Below are positions 34,813 through 44,082 of a stretch of 64,000 bases of DNA, piece by piece. This stretch comes from Natrialba aegyptia DSM 13077. Lineage in GTDB: Archaea > Halobacteriota > Halobacteria > Halobacteriales > Natrialbaceae. A model generated the notes under the pieces. It searched no databases, was not told the origin of the DNA, and worked only from the letters and a program-made list of their open reading frames with translations. The number at the start of each line of letters is the position of its first letter. Positions within the stretch are counted from its first letter, which is position 1. Where the stretch lies: contig NZ_AOIP01000017.1 of NCBI RefSeq assembly GCF_000337535.1, forward strand, positions 1-64,000. The letters are read 5' to 3'. The translations under genes were made by a program, and so were the position numbers.

Positions 34813-37800
34813 CTACTCGTCTTCGAGTGCCAGGGATGCGAGCATCGCTTCGAGCTGCAGACGCTCGTTCGCGCCCTCGGTGATCCGGAAGTCGACCTCG
34901 CCGAGTCGTTCGAGCAGTCGCACCGTCGCCCGTTCGGGGATGTCGAACGTCCAGGCCGACCGGTGAAGCTGGTCGATAACGTCGCCGCCCGCGAGCCCGC
35001 GGTCGGTCAAGAGGTCCTCGAGCGTCGCGCGGGCGGCGGTGAAATCGCCGGCGATGGCGTGGTCGACCATCTCCTCGACCTCTTCGGGCCGAGCCGTGGC
35101 GGTGATCGCAAAGACGGTCTCTTCATCGACCGTTTCGCCCATCACGGCCGCGGCCTGCAGGGCGTTGATCGCCTTGCGCATGTCGCCGTCGGCTGCGTAG
35201 ACGAGCGCGTCGACGCCGTCGTCGGTGACCTCGATCCCCTCTGTCTCGGCAATTTCGCGGACCTGCGCCTCGATGGCGTCCTCGGTGAGTTCGGTAAAGC
35301 GGAAGACGGCGCAGCGGGACTGAATCGGGTCGATGATCTGGCTCGAGTAGTTACACGAGAGGATAAAGCGGGTGTTGTTCGAGAACTGCTCCATCGTCCG
35401 GCGCAGGGCCGACTGGGCGTCGGAGGTGAGCGCGTCGGCCTCGTCTAAGAAGATGATGCGGTGGTCGTAGCCGCCGAAGGAGGCGCGCGCGAAGTCCTTG
35501 ATCCGGTCGCGGACGACGTCGATCCCGCGCTGGTCGGAGGCGTTGAGCTCGAGGAAGTTCTCGCGCCAGTCGTCGTCGTAGACCTCGCGAGCGATGGCTT
35601 GCGCTGCCGTTGTGTTGTGCATAACCGTTGGTATGTCCCCCGCGACGTAGTTTCGGGTTCCGGGTACCGTAAGGTCGTAGACCCGCTGCTCGTCCTCCAC
35701 TTGCTCTACAGTCGACACGCGGTCGAAGTAGAGCGTGCCGCGGGAGAACCGATCGAGCGCGACCAGTCGTTCGACGGTGTCCATCGAACACATCTCGTCG
35801 GCGATGTCGTGAACTCGATCAGCGACGGTCTCGAATCGTGGGAGGGACGCAAGATCGTGGTCATCGTTCTCGACGAGTTGTCGGACGTCTCTTCCGAGCA
35901 ACTCCGTCCCCTCGGCGATACGATTGTCCGAAACGCCGAGTGCATCGATCACGGTCCGGAGCGATTGCTGTACGGAGGCGATATCCGGCGTTTCAGTGTG
36001 CGACTCTACCGCGGCAAGCAACTCTCCTGTGCGACTTGCGGTTGGCGACCGTCGTCCGTCGGAGTACTCGAGTAGCCGGTCCGTCCGGATTCCTGTTTTC
36101 TCCTCGACCTCTTTCCGCATCTCGAGCGGCCCCAGTGCGTTCCGCTGACCGATCCACGCCGTTGGAACGGCGGTCACCGACTGAATATCGGATCGAACCT
36201 GCTCTATCTCTTGCTTGGCCTGCTGTGCGGCCTCGAGACGATCTGACGCCGCCTCGAGAACGCGGTCGATGTCCTCGAGGTGGGATTCACGACCGGGATT
36301 GTCGGGGTGCAGGCTCTCGGTCACCAGTGGCTCCTTTTTCAGTGCGAGCGTGCAACAGAGGTCGTCGACGGCCGCCTGTGCAGGCATCGTATCGTAATTC
36401 GGGTTCCCAGAGCCGGCCGTCGCGTCGGCGAGACGATCGCGCTTGTAGTCGATAGTGAATCCGACGGCGTCCTCGAAACGCGAGAGCGCCGACACACCCG
36501 AGACGTATAGGGTGTGGTATTCGCGCTTCGTTTTAGAGCCGTTCGTCGCGGTCTTCTCGGCGCAGTCGCGTCGCGTCTGAATTCCAAACGAAGCGAGCAG
36601 ATACGAACAGAGTGTGATCAGCGACTCGTCTTTCTGTGTCAGTTCGATCGTTCCCTGATCTGCGACGTAGGCCTCCGAATCGAAAACAGCCCGCAGGAAC
36701 GCTGCTCGGACGTCTTCCGGGGCATGAACGAGGGTTGAACCGATAGCAGACGCCGACGAATCACCGAAGACATCGAAGGAGGATTCGAGGAGATGATGGA
36801 GCGATTTGGTCTGAAGTTCGACGTACGGCACGCCTTTCTGTACACCGCGGGCCGTCTCGACATCGAACAGGTCCTGTGCAATTCGTTCGAACGACGTACA
36901 GAGGTCGTCATCGGTGTTGTAGAACTTGATACGGCCGTTGTCGATCCGTGCTTCGCTGATCGCGAATCCAACGAAACGCGCCAGGTCCGGAGTGAGTTTC
37001 CAGGGAGGCGTGATCGGGCTGGATCGCCTGTTGTACCGCGTAACGTAGCTGACGGATTCGACATGAGATCGAAGTTCCGATTCCTCGACATCGAGCGATC
37101 GAAGATACGTCAGTGAACAGGTCGTGGACGGTTCGTCGAGATCGACCGAAACCGCGCGTTTGTAATTTTGAGCGGTTTTACGAGAGACATCGGACTCGGC
37201 GACGATTTCGTCGATCGAATAGCCGCGGCGGAGACAGCCGATTACCGTTTTCTTCTGTCCGACGTAGTTCTCTTCCACCGGAATCTCGTATCGCTGAGCG
37301 AATGGCTTCGAGACAGTGACGAACGTCCGATTGCCATCCATTGACGAGAGCCAGTCAAGCGACGGTGATGAGTCGTCGGCGACGGGTGTTTCTAGCGGCC
37401 GAGCAATTCGTTCTCCATCAGTGATCGACTCGGCTTGCTTCCAGGAGAGACCCGTCTCGTCAGCGACGAGGAGTTTGTGTTCGGGCGTAACCGTGATCTC
37501 GTTTCCATCCCGCGTCTCGATCGAAATGAGATTAGCCGCTTCTTTGGAGAAGACGTGCGACGGAGCGGCGTACTCAAACGAGCCGTCGTCGTTGTACGTG
37601 AGGATCTCGAGGTCATCGTCCGGTGTATCGAAGCCGTCAATAGCACCGACGACTGCAGATATCGGGGTGATCCCCTTGTTCGTCAATACCGGTGTCTCGC
37701 CGGTAACACACTTCCCGGTGCCGGCCGGCCCCGCAAACATGAGGTGGGGCAGGTCGTCTTGCTCGACGTACCGCTCGAGACGCGGAACGATATTCTCGTG

Positions 37801-37905
37801 GCCCTTGATCTCGTCGAGTCGCTCCGGGCGGTACTTCTCGATCCAGACCTCGGTCTTGCCGGGAGTCGACTCGGCGACCTCGGCGTCCGCGTCGGCGTCG
37901 CTCAT
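34813..37905 (-). CDS. rfcS: Replication factor C small subunit with intein
   Basis: 1030 aa precursor; without the intein it is 331 aa, the normal RfcS length. Extein 1 (65 aa) is [17 protein letters not shown], then [18 protein letters not shown] and the Walker A start GPAGTGK. After the intein, [17 protein letters not shown], Walker [19 protein letters not shown] and the sensor/collar region follow. It is an AAA+ subunit of the clamp loader that places PCNA on DNA. The Walker A motif is split, so ATP binding requires protein splicing. The longer open frame upstream is not conserved-looking. Confidence 0.96.
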   Translation of the reverse strand: MSDADADAEVAESTPGKTEVWIEKYRPERLDEIKGHENIVPRLERYVEQDDLPHLMFAGPAGTGKCVTGETPVLTNKGITPISAVVGAIDGFDTPDDDLEILTYNDDGSFEYAAPSHVFSKEAANLISIETRDGNEITVTPEHKLLVADETGLSWKQAESITDGERIARPLETPVADDSSPSLDWLSSMDGNRTFVTVSKPFAQRYEIPVEENYVGQKKTVIGCLRRGYSIDEIVAESDVSRKTAQNYKRAVSVDLDEPSTTCSLTYLRSLDVEESELRSHVESVSYVTRYNRRSSPITPPWKLTPDLARFVGFAISEARIDNGRIKFYNTDDDLCTSFERIAQDLFDVETARGVQKGVPYVELQTKSLHHLLESSFDVFGDSSASAIGSTLVHAPEDVRAAFLRAVFDSEAYVADQGTIELTQKDESLITLCSYLLASFGIQTRRDCAEKTATNGSKTKREYHTLYVSGVSALSRFEDAVGFTIDYKRDRLADATAGSGNPNYDTMPAQAAVDDLCCTLALKKEPLVTESLHPDNPGRESHLEDIDRVLEAASDRLEAAQQAKQEIEQVRSDIQSVTAVPTAWIGQRNALGPLEMRKEVEEKTGIRTDRLLEYSDGRRSPTASRTGELLAAVESHTETPDIASVQQSLRTVIDALGVSDNRIAEGTELLGRDVRQLVENDDHDLASLPRFETVADRVHDIADEMCSMDTVERLVALDRFSRGTLYFDRVSTVEQVEDEQRVYDLTVPGTRNYVAGDIPTVMHNTTAAQAIAREVYDDDWRENFLELNASDQRGIDVVRDRIKDFARASFGGYDHRIIFLDEADALTSDAQSALRRTMEQFSNNTRFILSCNYSSQIIDPIQSRCAVFRFTELTEDAIEAQVREIAETEGIEVTDDGVDALVYAADGDMRKAINALQAAAVMGETVDEETVFAITATARPEEVEEMVDHAIAGDFTAARATLEDLLTDRGLAGGDVIDQLHRSAWTFDIPERATVRLLERLGEVDFRITEGANERLQLEAMLASLALEDE
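35614..37710 (-). other. Intein in rfcS (699 residues)
   Basis: It is inserted after GPAGTGK, so the first residue is Cys (codon 37708-37710) and the last is Asn (codon 35614-35616) before Thr. Splicing blocks are clear: A ([13 protein letters not shown]), B ([14 protein letters not shown] with the T-x-x-H), F ([17 protein letters not shown]), G (IPTVMHN). A LAGLIDADG-type DOD endonuclease lies near 290-420, with [10 protein letters not shown] and [12 protein letters not shown] as its two helices, both with the final Gly changed. A further roughly 220-residue helical segment after it is longer than typical inteins of this class. Confidence 0.94.
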
Positions 37906-38044
37906 ACCGGACCAAGGAGTGGCCCGAAGATAAAACGACCGAACGACACCGTCGTCGCCACTGCGACCGATCCGGTACGAAACCGACGTATCTAGCCATT
38001 GAACGAATGACAGATTTTTCACACTCGTCGGGAAAGATATACTC

Positions 38045-39196
38045 ATGGTGACAAAACAGACGGCCCGGACGAGTTCGCGTCGCGGATCAGTGCTCCTCGT
38101 CCTGGTGCTCGTCATCCTCGTCGGCTGTAGCGCGCTTTCGGCACCGGTCGCCGCACAGACCGACACGCGAACCGGGGGGACCATCACCGTCGAAGCGGAC
38201 GAGACCGTCGATAGCCTCACCGCCGTCGGCGGCACCGTCATCGTCGAAGGGACCGTCACCGGCGATGTGAGCGCCGCTGCGGGTGAAGTTCGAATCGAGG
38301 GCGACGTCGGCGGCGATCTCGAAGCGGGGGCTGGGAGCGTCACGATCACCGGCACCGTCGACGGGGATGTCGACGCCGGGGCCGGCGGCTTTGAACTCGC
38401 CGAGGGCGCGACCATCGGTGGCGACCTGACGGCCGGCAGCGGCGGGGCGACGATCGACGGGACGATCGAGGGCGACGCCGAAATCGGGGCCGAAACGACC
38501 CGCCTCGGCGACGAGGCCGCGATCGAGGGCGACCTGCGCTACGGCGGCGATCTCGAGGGCAACACCGACGCCGTCGCCGGGACTATCGAGTACGACTCCA
38601 CGTTGGGCAACGACTTCCTTCCCTCGTTCGACCCGATCGGCTCCCTCCTCGTGTCCGCGTACGTCCTCGCGCTGAACCTGTTGTTCGGAGCCATATTACT
38701 GGCGCTCTTTCCGCTGTTCTCCGATCGCGTTGCGGGCCGCGTCGCGGAGACGCCCGCCCGGTCGGGACTGGCGGGCCTCGGCGTCCTCATCGGCGTTCCG
38801 ATCCTGCTCGTCGCGCTCGCGATCACGGTCATCGGGATTCCGCTCTCGATCGTCGGCGCGTTCGTCTTCGCGCTGCTCGTCTGGATCGCCGGCATCTACG
38901 GCTGGTTCGCCGTGGCAGCGTGGCTCCTCTCGCTTGCCGGCATCGGAAACCGGTGGATCGCACTCGTCGTCGGCCTCGTCGGCGGCGCACTCATCGCACA
39001 AATCCCCTGGATCGGCGGCCCGCTCAACTTCATCGTCCTGCTGCTGGGACTCGGTGCGCTCGCGCTCGCGCTGTTCGGCCACCGGCGAGCGGTCCGCGAG
39101 CGAGAACGGCGACGGGACCGAGAGCCGCGGGCGGATACACGAACGGACCGCGACACCCGCGATAGCTTCGATTCCGACGAACCGGCGGCCGAATGA
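38045..39196 (+). CDS. Bactofilin-like membrane protein
   Basis: 383 aa. An N-terminal signal ([22 protein letters not shown]) leads to a right-handed repeat region of about 140 aa with polymer-forming motifs ([38 protein letters not shown]). At about 200-360 follow five membrane helices, then a charged tail. The repeats resemble the bactofilin (DUF583) fold. It is likely outside the membrane on a membrane-bound base. The Cys near 28 (VGCSAL) could be a lipobox, but the following AQTDT suggests signal cleavage at AxA. Function unknown; a surface scaffold is possible. Confidence 0.82.
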   Translation: MVTKQTARTSSRRGSVLLVLVLVILVGCSALSAPVAAQTDTRTGGTITVEADETVDSLTAVGGTVIVEGTVTGDVSAAAGEVRIEGDVGGDLEAGAGSVTITGTVDGDVDAGAGGFELAEGATIGGDLTAGSGGATIDGTIEGDAEIGAETTRLGDEAAIEGDLRYGGDLEGNTDAVAGTIEYDSTLGNDFLPSFDPIGSLLVSAYVLALNLLFGAILLALFPLFSDRVAGRVAETPARSGLAGLGVLIGVPILLVALAITVIGIPLSIVGAFVFALLVWIAGIYGWFAVAAWLLSLAGIGNRWIALVVGLVGGALIAQIPWIGGPLNFIVLLLGLGALALALFGHRRAVRERERRRDREPRADTRTDRDTRDSFDSDEPAAE

Positions 39197-39365
39197 GTCG
39201 GTCGTGTGCCTACGCTGAATGCGAATATCAATGAGGGCGTCATAGAGCTCTGCTCAAGAATTGGTTTTACCCCAGACACCGGTGAATCAGCCGGTAGGTC
39301 TGCGAACCTACCAGAACAGTCGGTTAGTCCGAAGTGGTACATATCGAAACGATCTACGGCAATTT

Positions 39366-39578
39366 ATGTCGGGTAATAAATCCAATTCTGGGAGCCTGTA
39401 TGCCCGACTGCCGTGGAGTGTGAAACTCGGCTTTGCACTGCTAAGTCCGGTGTACGCTGTAGCGATACTGACCGACACTATCAAGGACCCAATCCCAAAT
39501 GACGTCTGGGCAATCATCTGGTTCGCGGTGGCTGTTGGTCTGCTCGTACGTGCGGTTCGTCTGCACAGACAGTCGTGA
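39366..39578 (+). CDS. Small two-helix membrane protein
   Basis: 70 aa from ATG 39366. Two hydrophobic segments are FALLSPVYAVAILTD and WAIIWFAVAVGLLVRAV, with a short DPIPNDV turn. The base composition is clearly lower in GC than its neighbours, so it may be acquired DNA. No motif is recognised. It is placed between the bactofilin-like gene and samp2. Confidence 0.55.
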   Translation: MSGNKSNSGSLYARLPWSVKLGFALLSPVYAVAILTDTIKDPIPNDVWAIIWFAVAVGLLVRAVRLHRQS

Positions 39579-39771
39579 TAGGCTTACACACTGTATGTAA
39601 CGCTCGCCGAGATCAACACAATCGGTACGCGAACCGTCCCCTGACAGTCATTACCAAACTAACACTGACCGAACCAAACGGTAACCCGATTTGCACACCG
39701 ATACCGCGCGAATACGAACTCGCGACAAACACGAACGACGCGCTCAAGACCTACCCTCGATAATCCCGTAT

Positions 39772-40032
39772 ATGCGCGTCACCGTCGATATCAAAGGCGA
39801 GGGAACCCACGAAATCGAACTCGCAACGCTGAACGAGGAGCGCAGCGACGGCGACGCCACGAGTTCAGCGCAGCCGTCGGTCGCGACCGAGCCGACGTAT
39901 GCGGATCTGCTTCGCGAGGTCGACCTCAGCCCGCACGAGGTGAGCGTGCTGGTCGACGGGCGGCCGGTGCCGGAGGATCAGCCGGTCGAGAGCGAGCACG
40001 TGACGGTGTTGCGGCTGATCAAGGGCGGTTGA
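39772..40032 (+). CDS. samp2: Ubiquitin-like small archaeal modifier protein 2
   Basis: 86 aa beta-grasp protein ending LRLIKGG, the C-terminal diglycine used for conjugation and tRNA thiolation. YADLLREVDLSPHEVSVLVDGRPVPEDQ matches the Haloferax SAMP2 protein closely as I remember it (66 aa). An extra acidic/Ser stretch after the first strand (NEERSDGDATSSAQPSVATE) makes this one about 20 residues longer. It is activated by UbaA and attached to lysines of target proteins or used as a sulfur carrier. ATG 39772 was chosen; upstream in-frame codons do not fit the fold. Confidence 0.92.
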   Translation: MRVTVDIKGEGTHEIELATLNEERSDGDATSSAQPSVATEPTYADLLREVDLSPHEVSVLVDGRPVPEDQPVESEHVTVLRLIKGG

Positions 40033-40173
40033 CGCTGGCGGCGTCGGGTGGAGCGAGTGGCGCGGACGGCGTGTATCGCACGGGTGCGCGGATACTACGG
40101 CTCGGGAGGGCCTTTTCAACGGGTCGATCACCTGCGATCAAGCTACTTAGAACGGAGCATCGATGGCAGTGAT

Positions 40174-41418
40174 ATGTCAAGACCTATCAGAGACGTTGCG
40201 CCGACGGTCGCCGACGCCGTCGCGAACGAACGCGAGCGCCAGGAGTCGACGCTCGGGATGATCGCATCCGAGAACCACGTTTCTGAGGCCGTCCTTGCGG
40301 CCCAGGGGACGGTGCTGACGAACAAGTACGCCGAGGGCTACCCCGGCGCGCGCTACTACGGCGGCTGCGAGTTCGTCGACGAGGTCGAGCGACTGGCCGT
40401 CGAACGGGCGACCGACCTGTGGGGTGCGGATCACGTCAACGTCCAGCCCCACTCGGGCACGCAGGCGAACATGGGCGTTTATTTCGCGGCCCTCGAGCCG
40501 GGCGAGACGATCCTCTCGCTCGACCTCACCCACGGCGGGCACCTCAGTCACGGCCACCACGTCAATTTCTCCGGCCAACTCTACGATGTCTCCCAGTACG
40601 AGGTCGACCCCGAAACCGGATACATCGACTACGACGAACTCGCCGCGCTGGCCCACGACGTCGATCCCGAGCTAATCGTCAGCGGATCCTCGGCGTACCC
40701 CCGCGAGTTCGACTGGGAGCGCGTCGGCGAAATCGCTGACGAGGTCGGTGCCCACCAGCTCGCCGATATCGCGCACATCACGGGGCTCGTCGCGGCCGGC
40801 GTGCACTCGAGTCCCGTCGATCACGCGACGTTCGTCACCGGCAGCACGCACAAAACGATCCGGGCCGGCCGGGGCGGGATCATCATGTGCGACGCGGCGT
40901 ACGCCGACGACGTGGACAGCGCGGTCTTTCCCGGCAGCCAAGGCGGGCCGCTCATGCACAACGTCGCCGGCAAGGCCATCGGCTTCACGGAGGCGACGAC
41001 GCCGGCGTTCGAGGCGTACGCGGAACAGACCGTCGCGAACGCGACCGTTCTCGCGGATGTCCTCCGTGATCGCGGCCTGTCGCTCGTCTCCGGCGGCACG
41101 GACAAGCACCTCGTGCTCGTCGATCTGCGGGACTCACACCCCGATCTCACCGGCGACGACGCCGAGGACGCCCTCGCCGCCGTCGACATCGTCGTCAACA
41201 AGAACACCGTGCCGGGTGAGACGCGGTCACCGTTCGTCACCAGCGGGATCCGGATCGGGACGCCCGCGCTGACGACGCGCGGATTCGGCGCGGACGAACT
41301 CGAAACGGTCGCGCACCACATCGTCGACATCCTCGACGAGCCCGACGACGAGGACGTTCGAAACCGCGTTCGCGAGGACGTACAACGGCTCTGCGAGACG
41401 CACCCGATTTACGACTGA
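40174..41418 (+). CDS. glyA: Serine hydroxymethyltransferase
   Basis: 414 aa PLP enzyme. Signatures are LGMIASENHVSEAV, NKYAEGYPGARYYGGCEFVDEVE (divided over the Tyr and Gly loop), and the PLP lysine in TGSTHKTIRAGRGG (K227), where most family members have LRGPRGG. It interconverts serine and glycine and makes methylene-tetrahydropterin. In this window it links serA/serB with the glycine-forming genes of the betaine region. The start at 40174 fits MSRPIRDVAPTVADAV. Confidence 0.95.
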   Translation: MSRPIRDVAPTVADAVANERERQESTLGMIASENHVSEAVLAAQGTVLTNKYAEGYPGARYYGGCEFVDEVERLAVERATDLWGADHVNVQPHSGTQANMGVYFAALEPGETILSLDLTHGGHLSHGHHVNFSGQLYDVSQYEVDPETGYIDYDELAALAHDVDPELIVSGSSAYPREFDWERVGEIADEVGAHQLADIAHITGLVAAGVHSSPVDHATFVTGSTHKTIRAGRGGIIMCDAAYADDVDSAVFPGSQGGPLMHNVAGKAIGFTEATTPAFEAYAEQTVANATVLADVLRDRGLSLVSGGTDKHLVLVDLRDSHPDLTGDDAEDALAAVDIVVNKNTVPGETRSPFVTSGIRIGTPALTTRGFGADELETVAHHIVDILDEPDDEDVRNRVREDVQRLCETHPIYD

Positions 41419-41514
41419 TACGGATTACCGTCCCGATTTCCCGGCGCAACCGTACAACCGCACAACCCGTAGACGGGTCGCGGGTGCACCGACACTGACT
41501 GCCAGCAGTCCGTC
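41418..41514. repeat. Diverged copy of palindromic element
   Basis: Immediately after glyA. Its left arm, with ATACGG then CCGGCGCAACCG, and right arm, ending CCAGCAGTCCGTC, resemble the arms of the near-perfect palindrome at 48125-48205, in the same order and orientation. The centre is longer and decayed. It is probably an older copy of the same dispersed element. Confidence 0.55.
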
Positions 41515-41697
41515 TACCGCGGCCGCCGAACCGAACTCGTTCTGCGAGAGAGCGCCGTCGCGGCATTGGTGTTAGCGGCAACTCACCGTCCAGTTGCCGT
41601 TCAGCCGCGTTTTCCCGCAACCCGACAGAACCGTTATGATGGATCGTGTTGAATCAGTACCAATCCCGTCGAACGGATGCGGCGGGGTCTGCATTTC

Positions 41698-42048
41698 ATG
41701 ACTACGACCGAAGACGTACTGAACCACCACCTCGAAGCGTTCGAGAGCCAGGATCTCGACGCCGTCATGGAGGACTACACCGACGAATCGACCGTCGTCA
41801 CGAACATGGGGACGTTTCGGGGACTCGCGGAGATCGAGGGACTGTTCGAGACATTATTCGACGAGTTCGATGCGCCGGACGCATCGATAACGATGGACGA
41901 ACAACTCGTCGAAGACGAGTTCGGCTACATCACGTGGACGGCCGAGACGCCGGAAAACGACTACGAGTTCGCGACCGATACGTTCCACATTCCCGACGAC
42001 GAAATCGCGTTCCAGACGTTTGCGGGGAAGATCAGCCCGAAGGAGTGA
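41698..42048 (+). CDS. NTF2/SnoaL-like protein
   Basis: 116 aa. MTTTEDVLNHHLEAFESQDLDAVMEDY opens the cone-shaped NTF2-like fold, followed by GTFRGLAEIEGLFETLF and strands to EIAFQTFAGKI. Such proteins bind small ligands or act as isomerases; no catalytic residues can be assigned. The ATG at 41698 was preferred over the in-frame ATG 21 nt upstream because it begins the fold. It faces the BCCT gene across a repetitive gap. Confidence 0.85.
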   Translation: MTTTEDVLNHHLEAFESQDLDAVMEDYTDESTVVTNMGTFRGLAEIEGLFETLFDEFDAPDASITMDEQLVEDEFGYITWTAETPENDYEFATDTFHIPDDEIAFQTFAGKISPKE

Positions 42049-42096
42049 CCGAGCGCCCGATCGATCCGGCGGTGTGGGTCGATCGGCTGCACTCGG

Positions 42097-42235
42097 CGGC
42101 GAGTGCGAGTCGCGCGGGTGCGAGTCGCGCGAGTGAACTCGAGTTCGAGTGCGGAGCGTCACAGAGTCACAGAGTCGGTTGCGATTGCGAGTCGCGTGTG
42201 AGAAGGAGTTGCGGAGTCGGGCGTGAGTCGGCTGC
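42097..42235. repeat. Low-complexity GAGTCGCG-rich tract
   Basis: Between the convergent ends of the NTF2-like and BCCT genes lie repeated units such as GTGCGAGTCGCGCG (twice) and CACAGAGT (twice). No coding potential was found. Confidence 0.5.
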
Positions 42236-42265
42236 GGGAACCGCGTGTCCGAAGGTCGGAGCCGA

Positions 42266-43891
42266 TCAGTCGTCGTCTTGGGCGCCGCTGCTGACGACGT
42301 CGCTGGAGCCGGGCATCTCCACGCTGTCTTCCTCGCGGAGGAACAACGCGCGTTCGGTGCCGAACGAGTACGCCATCGACGCAACGGCGAGGAGGGCGAT
42401 GATCGAGAACGGCCCGCCGGTGATGATCGCGGCCGCCTGCAGCGCGTCGACGCCGCCGGTGACCATCAGCAGCGACGCGAGCGCGCCGATGAGGACGCCC
42501 CAGATGACGCGGTTGATCGTCGACGGGCGTTCGGCACCGCCGGTGGTGAGCATCCCCAGCGCCAACGTCGACGAATCGGCCGACGTGACGAGGAACGTCG
42601 TCACGAGCACGAGGAACAGGACCGTCAACAGGCCGCCGAGCGGCAGGGCTTCGAACAGCGGGTAGCCCGAGCCGGCCTCGCCGAGTTCACCGATGACGGA
42701 GAGGATGTCGGCCCGCCCGGTCTGTTGCATGAAGATTCCCGTGGCACCCATGGTGGCGAACCATGGGATCGTGACGCCGGTCGAGGCGACGACGCCGGTG
42801 ACGGCGACCTGTCGAACCGTCCGGCCGCGCGAAATCCGCGCGATGAACAGGCCGACGAACGGCATCCAGGAGAACCACCACGCCCAGTAGAAGATCGTCC
42901 AGTCGCCGACCCAGCCGGCGATCGCGCCGCCGGCAGTCTCCGCGGAGCCGGTGTAGAAGCTCATCGTAACGAACTGGTTGATGTACGCCCCGAGCGCCTC
43001 GGTGCCGACTGACATGATGTACGTCGTCGGGCCGAGAACGAACGTGATGACGGTCAACAGGGCGAACAGCGCCATATTGAAGTACGAAATTCGGCGGATC
43101 CCCTTTCGGACCCCGAGTGCGACCGAGACCGTGAACGCGACGGTGAGGCCGGTAATCACGAGGACGGTTCCGGCGTCGCCGACGCTCGCCCCCGTCATCC
43201 ACTCGACGCCGACGAGGAACTGATTCCCGACGAGTCCCAGCGTGGTCGCGACGCCGCCGATCGTCGCGAACACCGCGAGGATATCGATGACTTTTGCGAG
43301 CGGACCGTCGAGGTTGTCGAGTCCGACCCACGGAGCGATCACCGTCGAGATGCGCAACGGGGCATCGTAGCAGTACGCGTAGTACGCGATCGGGAGCGCC
43401 ATAACCACGTAGGCCGTCCACGCGGAGATACCCCAGTGGAAGAAGGTGTACTGGACGGCACCGACGGCGGCCGCGGACGATTGCGATTCGGCACCGATTA
43501 ACGGCGAAACGGTATCGTAGTGGAAGATCGCCTCGGCCGGCCCCCAGAACACGATCCCGGCGGCGATCCCCGCCGAGTACAGCATCGCGAAGTACGCGAG
43601 AAACGAGAACTCCGGTTCTTCGTCGTCGTCGCCGAGCGTAATGTTTCCCCAGGGGCCGAAGATGAGGAACGCGACGAACGCGACGAGGATGAACATCGCG
43701 ATCAAGTACCACCAGCCAAGCGCCGTCCAGAGGAACTCGTTCGCGTCGTTCATGTACTCCGACGCCCGGTCCGGTCTGAGGATGAACGCGAGCACTGCGA
43801 TGGCCGCAACGACGAATCCGACGCCGAAGACGACGGAATCGAGTTCATCACGGAACCTGGATAGTGGATGCTGTGAGCCTGAGTCGTTCAT
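42266..43891 (-). CDS. BCCT-family betaine/choline/carnitine transporter
   Basis: 541 aa with about 12 membrane helices. The family signature near 325-345 is GGWVGDWTIFYWAWWFSWMPF-like: WTIFYWAWWFSWMPFVGLFI, containing the aromatic box for the trimethylammonium group, then ARISRGRTVRQ. It also has SADSSTLALGM. It imports glycine betaine, choline or carnitine with sodium or protons. It is on the minus strand beside ilvA and the dimethylglycine dehydrogenase-type gene, both also minus, and thus fits uptake for betaine catabolism or osmoprotection. Confidence 0.94.
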   Translation of the reverse strand: MNDSGSQHPLSRFRDELDSVVFGVGFVVAAIAVLAFILRPDRASEYMNDANEFLWTALGWWYLIAMFILVAFVAFLIFGPWGNITLGDDDEEPEFSFLAYFAMLYSAGIAAGIVFWGPAEAIFHYDTVSPLIGAESQSSAAAVGAVQYTFFHWGISAWTAYVVMALPIAYYAYCYDAPLRISTVIAPWVGLDNLDGPLAKVIDILAVFATIGGVATTLGLVGNQFLVGVEWMTGASVGDAGTVLVITGLTVAFTVSVALGVRKGIRRISYFNMALFALLTVITFVLGPTTYIMSVGTEALGAYINQFVTMSFYTGSAETAGGAIAGWVGDWTIFYWAWWFSWMPFVGLFIARISRGRTVRQVAVTGVVASTGVTIPWFATMGATGIFMQQTGRADILSVIGELGEAGSGYPLFEALPLGGLLTVLFLVLVTTFLVTSADSSTLALGMLTTGGAERPSTINRVIWGVLIGALASLLMVTGGVDALQAAAIITGGPFSIIALLAVASMAYSFGTERALFLREEDSVEMPGSSDVVSSGAQDDD

Positions 43892-44082
43892 GGGTTGTCA
43901 CCGTATCACGCCGTGTCCGCCTGTCTCCGTGCTCTCGATCGGTCGACCGTCGATCGAGCGACGCAGTCTCCGTGCTTCGCCCCATCATGTGACGGACAGT
44001 CATGGCAATAATTGGCAAATGGGGCTATCAGTGTTCATCTTAATCAACGGTGGGGCTTTTAACTGGTCGAAAAAGAGGATCG

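Noticed and set aside
34813-38415. RfcS start at 38415
   Set aside because: The extra 170 residues are Ser/Pro/Thr-rich and antisense to the bactofilin-like gene; [10 protein letters not shown] at 37905 is the family start.
40048-40173. Extended N-terminus of GlyA
   Set aside because: The added 42 residues are basic and Cys-containing; the family starts near MSRPIRDV.
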